Source: Piezodorus guildinii (Eukaryota; Arthropoda; Insecta; Hemiptera; Pentatomidae). From it: a stretch of DNA of 64,000 nt. The position numbers and the translations under genes are program-made. Below are positions 10,921-21,739 of the stretch, piece after piece; the stretch's first letter is position 1; each line of letters starts with the position of its first letter. Under the pieces are notes generated by a model. It was not told where the DNA came from and ran no database searches. It was given only the letters and a program-made list of their open reading frames with translations. The stretch covers positions 17,794,880 through 17,858,879 of the forward strand of contig CM041295.1 in NCBI GenBank assembly GCA_023052935.1, in the 5' to 3' direction.

Positions 10921-11235
10921 GAATATAACAATAAACACATATAATGTGTCCTCAATGTCGTTGACAATGTTTTTTGATAATTAATGGAGATAAAAACAGA
11001 ACCGTGGTTATTCCGTGCTCCTAGAGTTCACAGAATTAAGATGAAAACAGTTCACCAATCACAGCTCTGACAAAATTTACTCGGTTCAAAAGTAACCATG
11101 AAGATTGGGAATTCATTTATACTGGTGGCTCTAAAAGAAAAGATAGATGCTGTCGTGGTGTAAAGGGAGAAACTTTACATGTTCTCTATACCTGAGTATC
11201 GGACTCTCCTATCAATAGGCCCTAAAATAGTTTGA

Positions 11236-11500
11236 CATGTGGTAATTTTCTCAGATTCAGAGTATGCTATCACAACATTGCAAAGCACATTTTCTCAAAA
11301 CTGGTTGGTGAATGAAATCATGGAAACAATGAATTCATTGGAAATGGTAGGATGCGTGATTCTTCTGTTGTGGTTGCCAAGCCATATCGGTTTAAAAGGT
11401 AATGAGCTAGCAGACAGTGTTGCTAAAAGAGCTATCACCGACGGCCAGTTGATCAACACCAGCCAACCAACTGAAGTGATCTCTTTGATAAAGGAATAGA
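11236..11500 (+). pseudogene. Retrotransposon RNase H domain remnant
   Basis: Reads FSDSEYAITTL, then LLLWLPSHIGLKGNELADSV. These are hallmarks of RNase H domains carried by I, R1 or LOA-type LINEs: the Asp of SDS, the His of PSH and the Asp of NELAD. It ends in a stop after about 86 residues, and no RT domain is recognisable upstream. The Jockey elements in this window lack RNase H, so this comes from another LINE lineage. Confidence 0.65.
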
Positions 11501-11504
11501 AGAG

Positions 11505-12175
11505 GCAGGTATGGCAACAGATCTGTGGAACAGTATCTCGTGTGGGGTACCACTAACAGTCATATATATAATCACTGAATGCTAGGCTAACGTGAACGAC
11601 AAAAACATTTGTCTGGAAATGCACAGGAAGAACTATTCCAGGTAGAAGACCAAATTAAGAAATTAATGTTATTTTTAAAATCAACAAACATGTTTCAATA
11701 TTTAAATTACAACTTTTAGTTAGGAATGGAAATTGTAAAATGAGGTGCAAATGACCTTTATGGTTGAAAACCCCTAATTAATAAATAAAATAAACAAAGT
11801 TTTTTTTGGGGGTTGGGGTTCGGGTTAAGAAGTACCTTCAAACATTATGAAATAATTTTATGAAAACCATAAAATACACATCTATCAGGAAAACTATATA
11901 ACTATCATCAAACTATATAACTATCATCAAAACAGAGTCAACATAGAACATTTAAGATAAATAGAAAAGAAAAAAAAAGAAGAGATGAAACTACGGCAGT
12001 TAGAGGGGGCGAAGGGGACTTTGATGATGAGAATCGTCTCAAAAGCCAATGGCTGAGTTGATGGAAGGCTCGGGATAAACTTCATCACTAGCTTTGTTAA
12101 CTTCTTCATAATCATCAATTCATTCAATGTCAGGCGTCTTGGAAAATTAAAATATGCAGTATGTTGTAGAATTTT
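11505..12175. other. No gene; short direct repeat
   Basis: AT-rich. Contains a direct repeat of about 20 bp, AACTATATAACTATCATC, twice within 11890-11930. A long poly-T tract follows at about 12177-12209. Confidence 0.5.
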
Positions 12176-12214
12176 TTTTATTTATTTTTTTTTTTTTTTT
12201 TTTTTTTTTAGATA

Positions 12215-12521
12215 TTGGGTTGTTTCACATGAAATGTCCGTTTTTATAGTTTCTGAAATACATAAAGGATTTTGCAGATTTCTGTTGTTTTCTTCCGAAT
12301 GTTTACATATTTAAAGTGAACAGTTACTAATCCTCTACCTTTGTATTATAAACATTAGCTTCCCAATCAATTACCCACTTTTTAGTATACCTCCAAATAT
12401 GAACACGGAAACACGCGATTTTCGAGTAATATTTTTTTACGAGTTTAAACTCGGCCATTCAGCAGCTGAGGCCGCTAGAAATACTTGCAAGGCGTTTGGG
12501 GAAGGGAGTGTTAACGAACAT
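12215..12521 (+). mobile_element. Mariner M1, 5' part only
   Basis: Begins TTGGGTTGTTTCACATG after a TA, the same terminal repeat as 20550 (inverted) and 53014. The transposase start at 12400 gives MNTETRDFRV, then EFKLGHSAAEAARN and KAFGEGSVNE, the first helix-turn-helix. The copy is cut off at 12521. A poly-T tract abuts its left end. Confidence 0.75.
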
Positions 12522-12529
12522 TGATTATG

Positions 12530-13539
12530 TTAACATTGATAGAACATGGGTGAATATGAAAGAATTTAAAAACAACAAATAAAGGAGAAAAGAGCAAAAA
12601 TATTTCTCCAGTAACTTTTTTTCGCAGGCATGACGTTATCAATATAATATTTGTTTCTTTTCATTTATAATTTTTCAGTAAGTTTTACTTAATATTTCAC
12701 ACTCAAAAATGCACTCCTTAACTTCCTTTTAATGCACATTTGTTTTTCTTCACATTAGTTTTTCTACGTTTCGGGGCTCTTTCCCCACTATCGAGACTTT
12801 ATTTAAAAAACACTTTTTAACACACAACACATTATTTGACATTTCTAACTTACTGCTATTCGTCCTCTTAGATGTTTATTGGCTAACCATCGTCTTATAG
12901 GAAATTTAATTGTATATGAAATACCTTTTATGTCTTAAGAATTTATTTATTGATTTAGACAACTTTTTTTTTTTTTTTTATCGGTCTCTACTTATTCTAA
13001 AACTAAACATATTTTTCTCATACATATCTTCAAAAATAGTTAAGTCATTGGTGTATGTATATATATTGTATGTATGTATGTATGTATATATATGTAAGAT
13101 TTCAATTGTTATCTTTTCTTTTTTTATGTTTTATCATTAATAGCGGAGTTTTATCTCCGTATTCGAAAATAACAGAGTTACTAGCGTATATAGAGGCAAT
13201 GTTTCATTTTTTCTTCTTCTTTTTATTGGTCCATCGGCCTTTACTGATTCTAAAACTTAATACATATATATATATTTTATAGAATGTTAAGATTAACGTT
13301 TGATGCTCTTGTATTTTTGTGGCCAATCGAATTTCTCCAGTAGTTTCGGAGAAAAGCCGCAGACGACGTACGGGGGACGGTGAACAAACAAATTATATTA
13401 AATTCGTTGTTCGTGTTCTACGTATCTTGAAACGTATTATGCCATTGGACAGCCAAAGATTTTAGAAATAATGTTACCTAGCAAACAACGTTGTAGAATG
13501 AAATACAGTGTGACGAAAAGGGTATAGTATTATAAGCTT

Positions 13540-13616
<77 letters not shown>

Positions 13617-13930
13617 ATTTTAGCATCACCTGCTAACACAGATAGTTGCTATTTTCGGATAAATTATTTTCATTACTTTGCTATACTTACAGAAGGAAAA
13701 GGCAATGATAGAACTGTCTACGACAGGAATATCACATCCAGCATTCTTACACCACCTCTTCCGTGTAGTCCCTTAAAGCTGAAAGCTTTCAGGACTGACT
13801 TGTGAGGTCACGGGACAGCTAAGGTTCAATAGTCACACTGACCTGGAGTCAAGGCACGCAGTAGGAAAAAGTAGCCATTTAGCAGCCAAAATTCTATATT
13901 TTCTGTTTAAATTAAGTTAAACGCAAAATC
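12530..13930. other. No gene; AT microsatellite and a short shared repeat (RepB)
   Basis: A pure AT tract covers about 13536-13608. The stretch 13315-13490 (AGTAGTTTCGGAGAAAAG, then CTTGAAACGTATT) recurs at 15770-15960. No coding signal is recognised. Confidence 0.5.
12764..12802 (-). ncRNA. Possible degenerate hammerhead-like motif
   Basis: In sense, CTCGATAG, then T, GGGG, the loop AAAGAG, CCCC and GAAACGTA. The stem and the GAAAC plus cleavage-type triplet follow the layout of the other motifs in this window, but the first box does not match CUGANGA. Confidence 0.25.
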
Positions 13931-13940
13931 TTTATTTATT

Positions 13941-14625
13941 TTCACTTTCACTTACCTTATACTTATACATAAAATATATAGTAAGGGAAAGTATTGCGAT
14001 CTTTGAAATTTTCAAATTCCAGTTTTCAACGGAAATACACGTTTTAGGATCTTCTGAGTAAAATTACCAAGTCCCGCAAAAATGTTTGTGTGTCCGTATG
14101 TGATCTTATCTAGCGCGAAAATAAAAAGTGATAAAATTTCCTGTTCAAGACAACTAACTATACGCCCGAGATGTTACAGCAACTTTTTCATCTAAAGCAG
14201 CTAACCAGAAGATCCACTTTACACCAAGAATTTTGCACGTTTTAATGATTTTCTCAAAAACGGCCCCAACGATTTTGATTAAACTCCCTATATCGATATG
14301 AAAATTAAATGGACTTTAATATCTGGCAGGTTTCATTCTTATTGAAATATTCTTACAGGGCTTAAATGGCGATATATTAACTTTACATTCTCTAAAGTGC
14401 TATTTATTTTGTAGATAGTAGAAGTGTTTTTGAACATAAAAACAGTAACATAGATGTATTATATACTGTTGGAAATATAATGATTTTAGAAACAATACTA
14501 TCTTATACAAAAAATTTTAAAAGTTAACGGAGAGTGTTGTTAATTCTTTAACAATTTATTTTCATCTCGAAATGAGTTTAATAATTCTTAAATTGATTAA
14601 GTCGTGTGTTGAAGTTATACCAGAA
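13941..14625 (+). repeat. RepA copy, shortened
   Basis: The left end TTCACTTTCACTTACC and the following blocks are present. The middle is shortened, and the right end is only partly recognisable (AAGTCGTGTGTTG). Confidence 0.7.
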
Positions 14626-14734
14626 TGTTTAGATTTTCATATTTTTTTCAATGATAATAATAACGGAGTTTTAGGAGAATTACTTCTATTATGCGGTATA
14701 TGGGGGTGTCTCTGGGGATCTCGAGGCAACACTA

Positions 14735-15605
14735 AAACCAATGTTTAACTGCTTTATACGTTTCATCTTTGGAACATCCAGAGACACTCTGTAACTCGAT
14801 TTTATGAAGAGTTGAAGTGGCTTTACCCTTCCTACCGCCGTAAGTACTTCCTGGCATCCTTCCTCTACCAAGTTATCCCATCCCGGTGTCCGTTTTACAT
14901 CTCGGATCTCCTTATATTCAAATCCTCCGTCCGTTCTCGTTAAACCCGCTCACGGCCTTCAGGTCTGTATATAACGTCTCATCGATCCACAGCTTTCGAT
15001 AGATCTTTCTTAATCCGATCCGCCTCCCTATGGAACTCCATTCCCCTAATATCCGTGACTCCCAAACTCTCTCCACATTCAAATCCCGTCTATTTAGCCA
15101 TTTCCTATCAATCCAATTTCCAAATAATCCCAAGTAGATGCTAATTTCAAGAATAATCTACTAATAAATAATAGAGCAGATTTACTTATTTAACTATCAT
15201 TTTCAACGGTAAATTCAACAGCAAATATTTGAAATTATTATCTTTTCAAAGATACGAGATTAAATTATATATATGTTTAAAGAAGAATAGTAATTCCCTT
15301 TGTTTTTAAAAACTGTATGCATACATGCATAAGTATATATATATTTCTTTTATCTGAATAATTTTTTTTTGTATATAATTTTTGTTCTCATGTTAACATA
15401 CATTTATTTTTCTGGTTTGTACATAGTTATTATTATTTAGCTTTTAAGTTATTTTATTTGTTCATATTATTAGTTTACTTCTTTTCTATTTTTCAGTCAT
15501 TTTACTCTAAGACTCTAGTCTTAAGTCCACCTTTTTATCTCCTGTTATGTTATTCTGAAGGGAATTGTCCCAGAATAAATAAAGAATTATTATTATTATT
15601 ATAAT
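14735..15605 (+). mobile_element. LINE-C 3' end with ATT tail
   Basis: A degenerate C-terminal coding block (FIRFIFGTSRDTL, then sequence like SNRRKYFLAS in broken frames) is followed by the LINE-C 3' UTR and a tail of ATT units. This shows the family ends in a microsatellite-type tail rather than poly-A. Confidence 0.65.
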
Positions 15606-15769
15606 TTGCGACAAGAATATATAAATCATTTCTTTAGTTTAATAATTATTAAATTAAGGTTTCTTGGTTAAAATACTCTCATACATTTTTCTCTACCTTC
15701 GAAAAACAGCGATTCATTGAATTAAATAACTTTTTAAAATTAATCACCGACATTTTAAAACTAATCGGC

Positions 15770-15960
15770 TAATTTCAAAATCTAGGTGTCAGGATGCCCT
15801 GATATTATTGTGCCAAATGTCAAAAAAAATGGTCCAGTAGTTTTGGAGAAAAGGCCCCCCTCGCGGAGAGCGTACGGTGAACTGCGGACAAACGGATTTT
15901 TTTATTCTTATTCGGGTTCTACTTATCCTGAAACGTAGCCTTCAAACGTTTGGAAACAGC
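15770..15960 (+). repeat. RepB short repeat
   Basis: Shares AGTAGTTTTGGAGAAAAGGCC and GGACAAACGGATTTTTTTATTC with 13315-13490. Part of it recurs inverted at 51720-51780. Class unknown. Confidence 0.45.
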
Positions 15961-15964
15961 CATT

Positions 15965-16585
15965 GGCTTTTAATTAATTTATTTTGTTAGATTAAAAAAG
16001 TTCATTATTGAAAATAATAAACTAAACTATCAAAATATTAATCGATGAATTAATTTTTGATGAAAAGCAGCCTACACGTCCAAAAGATAAAATAACATGA
16101 TAGCAAGGTATACGGAAGAACATATCAGCGCATTTTTTCGATAGGAAAATGGTTGAACGACATCGTTTATATATTTTTAGAAATAAAGGAGGAAGGAAAT
16201 TGAGTTTTCGTGTTTGAAAGCTTCGTGCCTGCCTCCCAGGCTAAGTTCCACCTTTAACAAGCTATTTCTTTTTTTGTATCATTTCCCTCTTCCCCTGGCC
16301 CGATGGAGAAAACGAAAATGTGATCAACTTTCCAACTTTAATCAGCTTTTGTCTATCAGCGTGTCTTTGACAAACTAGCCCATATCCAAAACCTAGGATT
16401 CTCATTGCGAATAATAACTTTAATCTGGTCTATTGTGAGGCGGAGTTGAGCATTAAATTTTCTAAAAATAAATTTTATACCAAACCTAATTTTTGCTACG
16501 CTGCAAATTTTACTTTAAAGTGGGGACGCGGGGTATACAGCTCCCCAAAGGACTTTCATATGTTTCTTACGCCCTAAACTTTTTT
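15965..16585. other. No recognisable gene
   Basis: AT-rich, with no family signature in any frame. Confidence 0.45.
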
Positions 16586-16589
16586 CTTA

Positions 16590-17034
16590 AAATTTTTTAT
16601 TAATTTAAAAAAAATATATTTATTGGTATTTACAACAATATAATAAAACAAGAATAATAAAATACATTTAGTAAATGTGATACAAGATATGTTGACAGAA
16701 TTCATATGTAGGGATACTACCCGTTGGCAGCTCCCCAAAGACTATGTTAAATTAAAAGGTCTCGGGGCCATCTTCTTTTCAGACGCCTCGGAGGATTATC
16801 AGGGATTGTAGAGGAAGCAAGTATTGAAACTAGTGGGTTAGAGTGGGAATGGAGTTTGTCATGAAAGGAGTGGTACCTGGTTCGCGCCAAGTCAGCAACA
16901 AAGGAAATATTAAGGTCTTTATGGATGAGTTTATTTGTGACTAAATAAGGAGCATTGAGGATTTTTAGAAGGATTTTGGATTGGAGACGAGATGAATTTG
17001 ATGGTTTAGTAGAGCCCCAAATCTCTACTCCGTT
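16590..17034 (-). mobile_element. Jockey-B 3' fragment
   Basis: In sense this is the last 110 or so codons of Jockey-B ORF2 (from the GIELWGST region to the RRLKRRWPRDLL end) plus the 3' UTR, 5'-truncated. A second poly-T tract at 17049-17061 directly abuts the truncation point, possibly another tail. Confidence 0.75.
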
Positions 17035-17559
17035 TTTTTAAATAAAAATTTTTTTTTTTTTACTGTTCCTTAAATCAGTAACAGATACAATTCATTATAC
17101 AATAAAACTTATTGATCTATTAAAAACATGAAAAGATCTCCAGTTGGGACACTCAGTACCCCACCTTCCAATGAAATAACTTTTTTTATTCCGAGCCTAC
17201 ACTAGGATGTTAAGTACTGAGTGCCCCAAGACTTTTCAGCTCCCAACATTGGTGAGTTAGGCAGGATAATTCCTGGATCCAGGCAAACCTCCTTGACTTT
17301 TTATTTTTCTGTATTAGCCTTTAATTGGTGAGATGAAATTTAGATTGGTTAGGTGGAGTCTGTTGGACCTCAAAATTCATTTTCTCTTTATTCAATAACT
17401 TTTTTAATTCCTTCAACTTTTTATATGTCTTTTTTTATCTAAAGTTGTATGATTTTAAGGCAATAAGGTTTTTGCAAGGAATCCTGTAATGGCTTTCCTA
17501 TACCTGAAATAAATAGCTTCCTCGAAATAATCCTTAAGATGAGATTAAGATAATCCTCA

Positions 17560-17820
17560 TTTGAAGAGAAGAAAAGAAAACGTGGCATTGCTCTCCAGCA
17601 TCAACAGAGTTATATGGTAAGGGAGGAGCCCCAAAGTTTCAAGAAGTTCAACTTCTCTCCAAAACTAATTTTGATCCAAAAAGGCCCAGAAAAGCCTCTC
17701 GGTGCGTCACGTATCTCCAGAAGAATGAGAGAAAATTTTCAGAGGTGTGCAACTTTTGCCTGCAACTAACATGCAAGGAATGTTCCCAAGTGGTTTGCCA
17801 AAACTGCAAGAAGAATTAGG
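17560..17820 (+). pseudogene. Possible piggyBac-type transposase C-terminus
   Basis: One frame reads RCVTYLQKNERKFSE, then VCNFCLQLTCKECSQVVC and QNCKKN before a stop: C-x2-C-x5-C-x2-C-x4-C-x2-C. PiggyBac-family transposases end in a similar cysteine-rich zinc-binding domain, where the fourth ligand region is often CxEH rather than CKEC. The catalytic core is not recognisable upstream. GT-rich blocks at 17130-17250 and 18138-18175 could be terminal sequences, but I cannot pair them firmly. Confidence 0.4.
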
Positions 17821-17824
17821 CAAA

Positions 17825-18295
17825 CAAAACCTCTAGCTGGATTTTTTTAATTCATTTTTTTTCTATTTTTAAAGCATATTTATGTTAATTACATGTCCAT
17901 TTTTTTAATTTTAATTAGTTTCATAATTATCAAAAAACATTATTTAAGTGGTTTTTATATTTAAAATGAATTGTGACCATTTAACCGAAATATTAAAAGA
18001 AAAATGTTTTTAAGATTTTTTAAATATAAATAATCTAACCCTCTAGATTATCTAAAAGAAGCTTTATATAATTAAAATAAATGACTTAAATTGAATAAAA
18101 AATAAAAACTGAGCATACTTGTATACTTTAATTATTAGGGTTCAGAGTACCCCAACACCCATAAAATGGGAGTTTTTTCACCTTCATACGTGAATGTTAA
18201 AAATCCTATTTTTTATTTTTATTTTTTGTAATGCATGCAGTTAGAATAGCAAATCAATAAAATTAACAAAGAATAAAAATAGAACATATCAAAGC
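17825..18295. other. No recognisable gene
   Basis: AT-rich. 18138-18175 (GAGTACCCCAACACCCATAA) resembles 38425-38452. Confidence 0.4.
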
Positions 18296-18299
18296 TATA

Positions 18300-18600
18300 T
18301 TCAATGAGGAAGATGATCGGTCGTGCGGTCATAAAAAAAAAAAAACACATTAACAAGTAACACTTATTTTAATTGTGCCGACGTTTCGGCCTATATTGTG
18401 GGCCTTCATCAGGACTGAGAGAAACAAGATAACAACCAATGCCATAAGAAAATTAATAATAAGTTAGGTACAATAATATGATGGCAGTGATACAGTAAGA
18501 AAAAAAAAAACAACATAAAATTAAATGTAAAATGATAATAAGATGAAGGTAATAAAATATGGAAGCAAACATACATTCATTTTCGAGAATATTTTAAACA
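18300..18600 (-). repeat. R-H repeat copy
   Basis: In sense it ends with the block TATGACCGCACGACCGATC then TTCCTCAT, as at 26645-26676, and contains the hammerhead-like motif. The upstream part has repeated ATATTATT and CATCTTATT blocks shared with 26400-26520. Confidence 0.65.
18375..18418 (-). ncRNA. Hammerhead-like ribozyme motif
   Basis: Sense order: stem strand GTC (18413-18415), CTGATGA (18406-18412), one extra A, GGCC (18401-18404), a 9-nt loop, GGCC (18388-18391), GAAAC (18383-18387), GTC triplet (18380-18382) and GGC (18377-18379), which pairs with the first GTC through one G-U. The layout is that of a minimal type I hammerhead. Stem III would be only AC/GU, so dimer formation would be expected. 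Confidence 0.55.
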
Positions 18601-18619
18601 ACTTTCTTCAGTATTTAGG

Positions 18620-19660
18620 CAATAGGCTGTGAGGCTAAAATATACAAAGCATGTCCTTATCTAGGTGTTAATTTTTGTTTTGATTCGATATCTAAAAAAA
18701 TAAAGGAATTAGAAAGGTTTTCCCATCACATGTTTTCGTCCGTGAAGCTGACTTAAAATGGCTGGAACACTAAAAGTATTGGCCCGAAAATTTTTTTATT
18801 TGACGTTCTATATTCACTAAAGGGTAGAGAATAACTGGTCAAAAAATCACGTAAACCAAAAATGTCGAGCAGCAAAATTAATGAAAACTGGATCGACCCG
18901 TACATAAAAAAATTGAAAAATATGATTATCTATTATCGAAAAACTTCTTTTTTTCGAAGAATTAAAAACAAGCAAACATTTTTTTACCACAGTTATTTTT
19001 TATCTATCTGTATAAACCAGGAAAAAATACTATTTCAAAAATACTGAATTCTGATTAATAAAAAAAATATGACTGTTTCCATAAATATTTATATATACGT
19101 TTATAGTTCGAATTGAATGGATAGGAAAATGAACGTACAAAATCTTTATATTTAATCTATTTCTGAGAAGAAAAGAAGATTGCTGAAGGATCTTCTATCA
19201 TAGGGAAATTCGAGAACATACTAAAACCGCAAAGACGGAATTCTATGGAAAACCGGTAAACCTCTGGGAAATGTTACATCCATGAATCTATTTTTGATCC
19301 TTTATATGGAGAAATATGATATTTCTATATATTCTGTAAAGATGAGGACTAGGGTTCTCGCCATTCTGGATAAAAGCCTAACACAAAGCCGTTAAAACAT
19401 AAACTTGCTTCACAAACAACTCTAGATAATCCCAAGCTTTGAGAGCCACTCACAACTACTTTCATAAGACATTAATTGCTGGATTAGGGGTGCTTAGTTT
19501 TACACTGTCATTATATTTCCATATATATTCAGTGTATTTCTCATTATATATGAAAGGCTGGTTCAGTGAAAGTATTGAGATCGTAAAATTATCAAATTCG
19601 AGTTTTATGAGTGTTCAGCTCAAAAACGCAAAGTTCGAAACTGAAAATGCATATTTTGTA
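18620..19660. other. No recognisable gene
   Basis: AT-rich. The small open frames at 18862-19047 and 19439-19720 show no family signature. Confidence 0.45.
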
Positions 19661-19668
19661 TTTATTTA

Positions 19669-20550
19669 TTGGGTTGTGTCACATGAAATGTCCGTTTTCA
19701 AGGTAAAGGATTTTTATTAAAAATACGATATGAAAACAAGATAATTTTATTCGAGGTATTGACCTTTTTTTTCTACACATTTTTCCCAACGTGACACCAA
19801 CATTTTTATCCCCGAATTGAAAAACTCTCAGCTTTGAAGTGAAACAAAATCTGAAAACGCACTTTTCACTTGATCATCATTTTCAAAAAGTTTTCCTTTG
19901 ACGAAGTTGTCTAAGTTCCTGAACAATTTGGTGGTAATCTGTTGGAGACAAGTCGGGAGAATATGGTGAGTGCCGAAGAACTTCGTAGCCCAGTTGGGGT
20001 CTTGCTGCCGCTCAGTGAGATCATGAGGTACCCATGTATCGAGCTTTTCTTTCCCAATACACTTTAAATGTCTGGAAACGGTAGATGCACTAGCATTTAG
20101 TTGTGCTGAGAGTCCTTTAACTGTTTGGTAGGGGTTTCCTTCTACTGTATGTTTGAGAACATCGTTGTCTATTACGGACGGTCTTCCTCGGGGCAAGTTT
20201 TTCAAGTCGGTATTCCCAGCTGAAAACTTAGCAAACCAACGGCGTATGGTCCGTTCATCAACACTCTCTTCCCCAAACGTCTTGCAAATATTCCTAGCGG
20301 TCTCAGCGGCTGAATGGCCTAGTTTAAACTCGTACAAAAATATTACTCGAAAATTGCGTTTTTCATATTTGGAGGTATACTAAAAAGTGGGTAATTGATT
20401 GGGAAGCTAATGTTTATAATACAAAGGTAGAGGATTAGTAACTGTTTACTTTAAATATGTAAACATTCGGAAGAAAACAACAGAAACCTGCAAAATCCTT
20501 TATGTATTTCAGAAACTATAAAAACGGACATTTCATGTGAAACAACCCAA
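19669..20550 (-). mobile_element. Internally deleted mariner (M1)
   Basis: TTGGGTTG at 19669 and CAACCCAA ending at 20550 are inverted termini flanked by TA on each side, as expected for mariner. At 882 bp it is about 400 bp shorter than a full mariner. Confidence 0.88.
19748..20375 (-). pseudogene. Mariner M1 transposase, deleted and broken
   Basis: Keeps the N-terminal DNA-binding part: YEFKLGHSAAETARN, then DERTIRRWFAKFSAGN, the GRPS linker and a second helix-turn-helix ending in STVSRHL. The WVPHDLTERQ motif follows. An internal deletion then removes the region of the first two catalytic aspartates. Two frame changes surround the third-aspartate motif (SPYSPDLSPTDYH is readable in a neighbouring frame). 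After an in-frame TGA at about 19830, the tail SRWEKCVEKKGQYLE reaches the true stop at 19748. It cannot encode active transposase. Confidence 0.82.
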
Positions 20551-20837
20551 TATCTAAATTTTAAACTTTGAACAAACACGAGTAAAAAAAAAGAAAAGTA
20601 AAATTCATATGTAGTATAAAGTGATTATCCATTTTAAAGGCTTTTTTCCTTAGAAACGGCTCGATTTATAATATACAGTTGGAAATATTAGGATAGGAAA
20701 CTTTAAGAGAATACCTTATATCGACTACCATCTTACGTCCTCTCTAGAGTATGCATAACCAACGATGTTTTACTCCCTTTTAAAATCCTAGGACCATGAT
20801 CCGGGGTTGAACTCTTTTAATACTTGTAACATATATA

Positions 20838-21080
20838 TTTGGCCGTTTTACAAAAGAAGTTTATTGATAAATTTTTTTATTTACTTTTACACCTTACAAC
20901 GTTTGAGCCCCTAGGGCCATTTTCAAGCCCCTACCATGTATATTTATCTATACATATTCTTAAACCGCTTCATCAGCCGCGACGTCCTAATTTGCTTGCT
21001 GTGTCAACATTCATCTAATCAACATTTCACCTGTCGGTAAAAAAAATATATCAAAAACATCTTTTGTAAAACGGCTAAAT
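20838..21080 (-). repeat. Short inverted-repeat element with hammerhead-like relic
   Basis: The arms at 20838-20862 and 21056-21080 (TTTGGCCGTTTTACAAAAG and its near inverse) enclose about 190 nt. Inside, on the minus strand, CTTGAAAATGGCCC, TAG, GGGCTC and AAACGTTG (20889-20927) resemble the hammerhead-like motifs elsewhere, with a degenerate first box. The plan (arms around the motif) matches 48823-49078. Confidence 0.4.
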
Positions 21081-21175
21081 TCATATCTTTCAAATATTGA
21101 ACCAAAAGAAAACTGAAGACAATGATGAGAAAATATTTTAATACCATTTGCTAGCTGTTAAATTGGTTTTACGTG

Positions 21176-21225
21176 TAACAACCGAGGTAAGTGAAAATCG
21201 TGTGTTGCTCGCACGTATTATTGTC
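21176..21225 (+). repeat. RepA right-end fragment
   Basis: GAGGTAAGTGAAAATCGTGTG then TTGCTCGCAC matches the RepA right end. Confidence 0.55.
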
Positions 21226-21251
21226 AAATATCACTTCAAAATTGTTCATAT

Positions 21252-21739
21252 TTAAAAAAAAAAAGAGTGCCGAGTGTCATGGCTGCAACTGATGTTATAC
21301 TTTGTTGTCGATCTCCGCATATTATCAATCCGTAGTGGTATTTGCTAATGGATTACGATAAAAACTCATAAACATTCCTGCCCGCTCTCATACTGAGGCT
21401 ATTAGGCTCTATAACTGTCACTGAGCACTAACGTTCTTGGCTCAGCCAGCTGGGGCGCTGTACTGCAATGTCATCGTCAAATTGTGCCCGAGTTCAACTA
21501 CGATTCTCTAAACTTTTTTTTTTTTTTTTTTTTTTTTCGTATTTTCTTCGTAGAAATGATTTATCTTATTTTATTTTTTTTTTGTGCATAGTGTAAATAT
21601 TTAGACAGTGGGTTTAATTTTTTTTTTTTTTTTTTTTTCTTTTTTATAAACATTAATTATTTTATTTATTTTTTTTTATTTATTTTTTTTTTATTTATTT
21701 ATTTTTTTTTTTTAAACTATCGTTACATATTTTTTCAAC
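21252..21739 (+). promoter_or_regulatory. Jockey-B 5' region with T tracts
   Basis: A mixed-composition segment (21360-21510) is followed by several long T runs between 21511 and 21715, then the ORF1 ATG at 21740. An internal promoter is expected for the clade, but I cannot point to its elements. Confidence 0.4.

Noticed and set aside
13536..13608. Long AT tract as a possible cruciform or origin
   Set aside because: Several similar AT tracts occur across the window, consistent with ordinary microsatellites.
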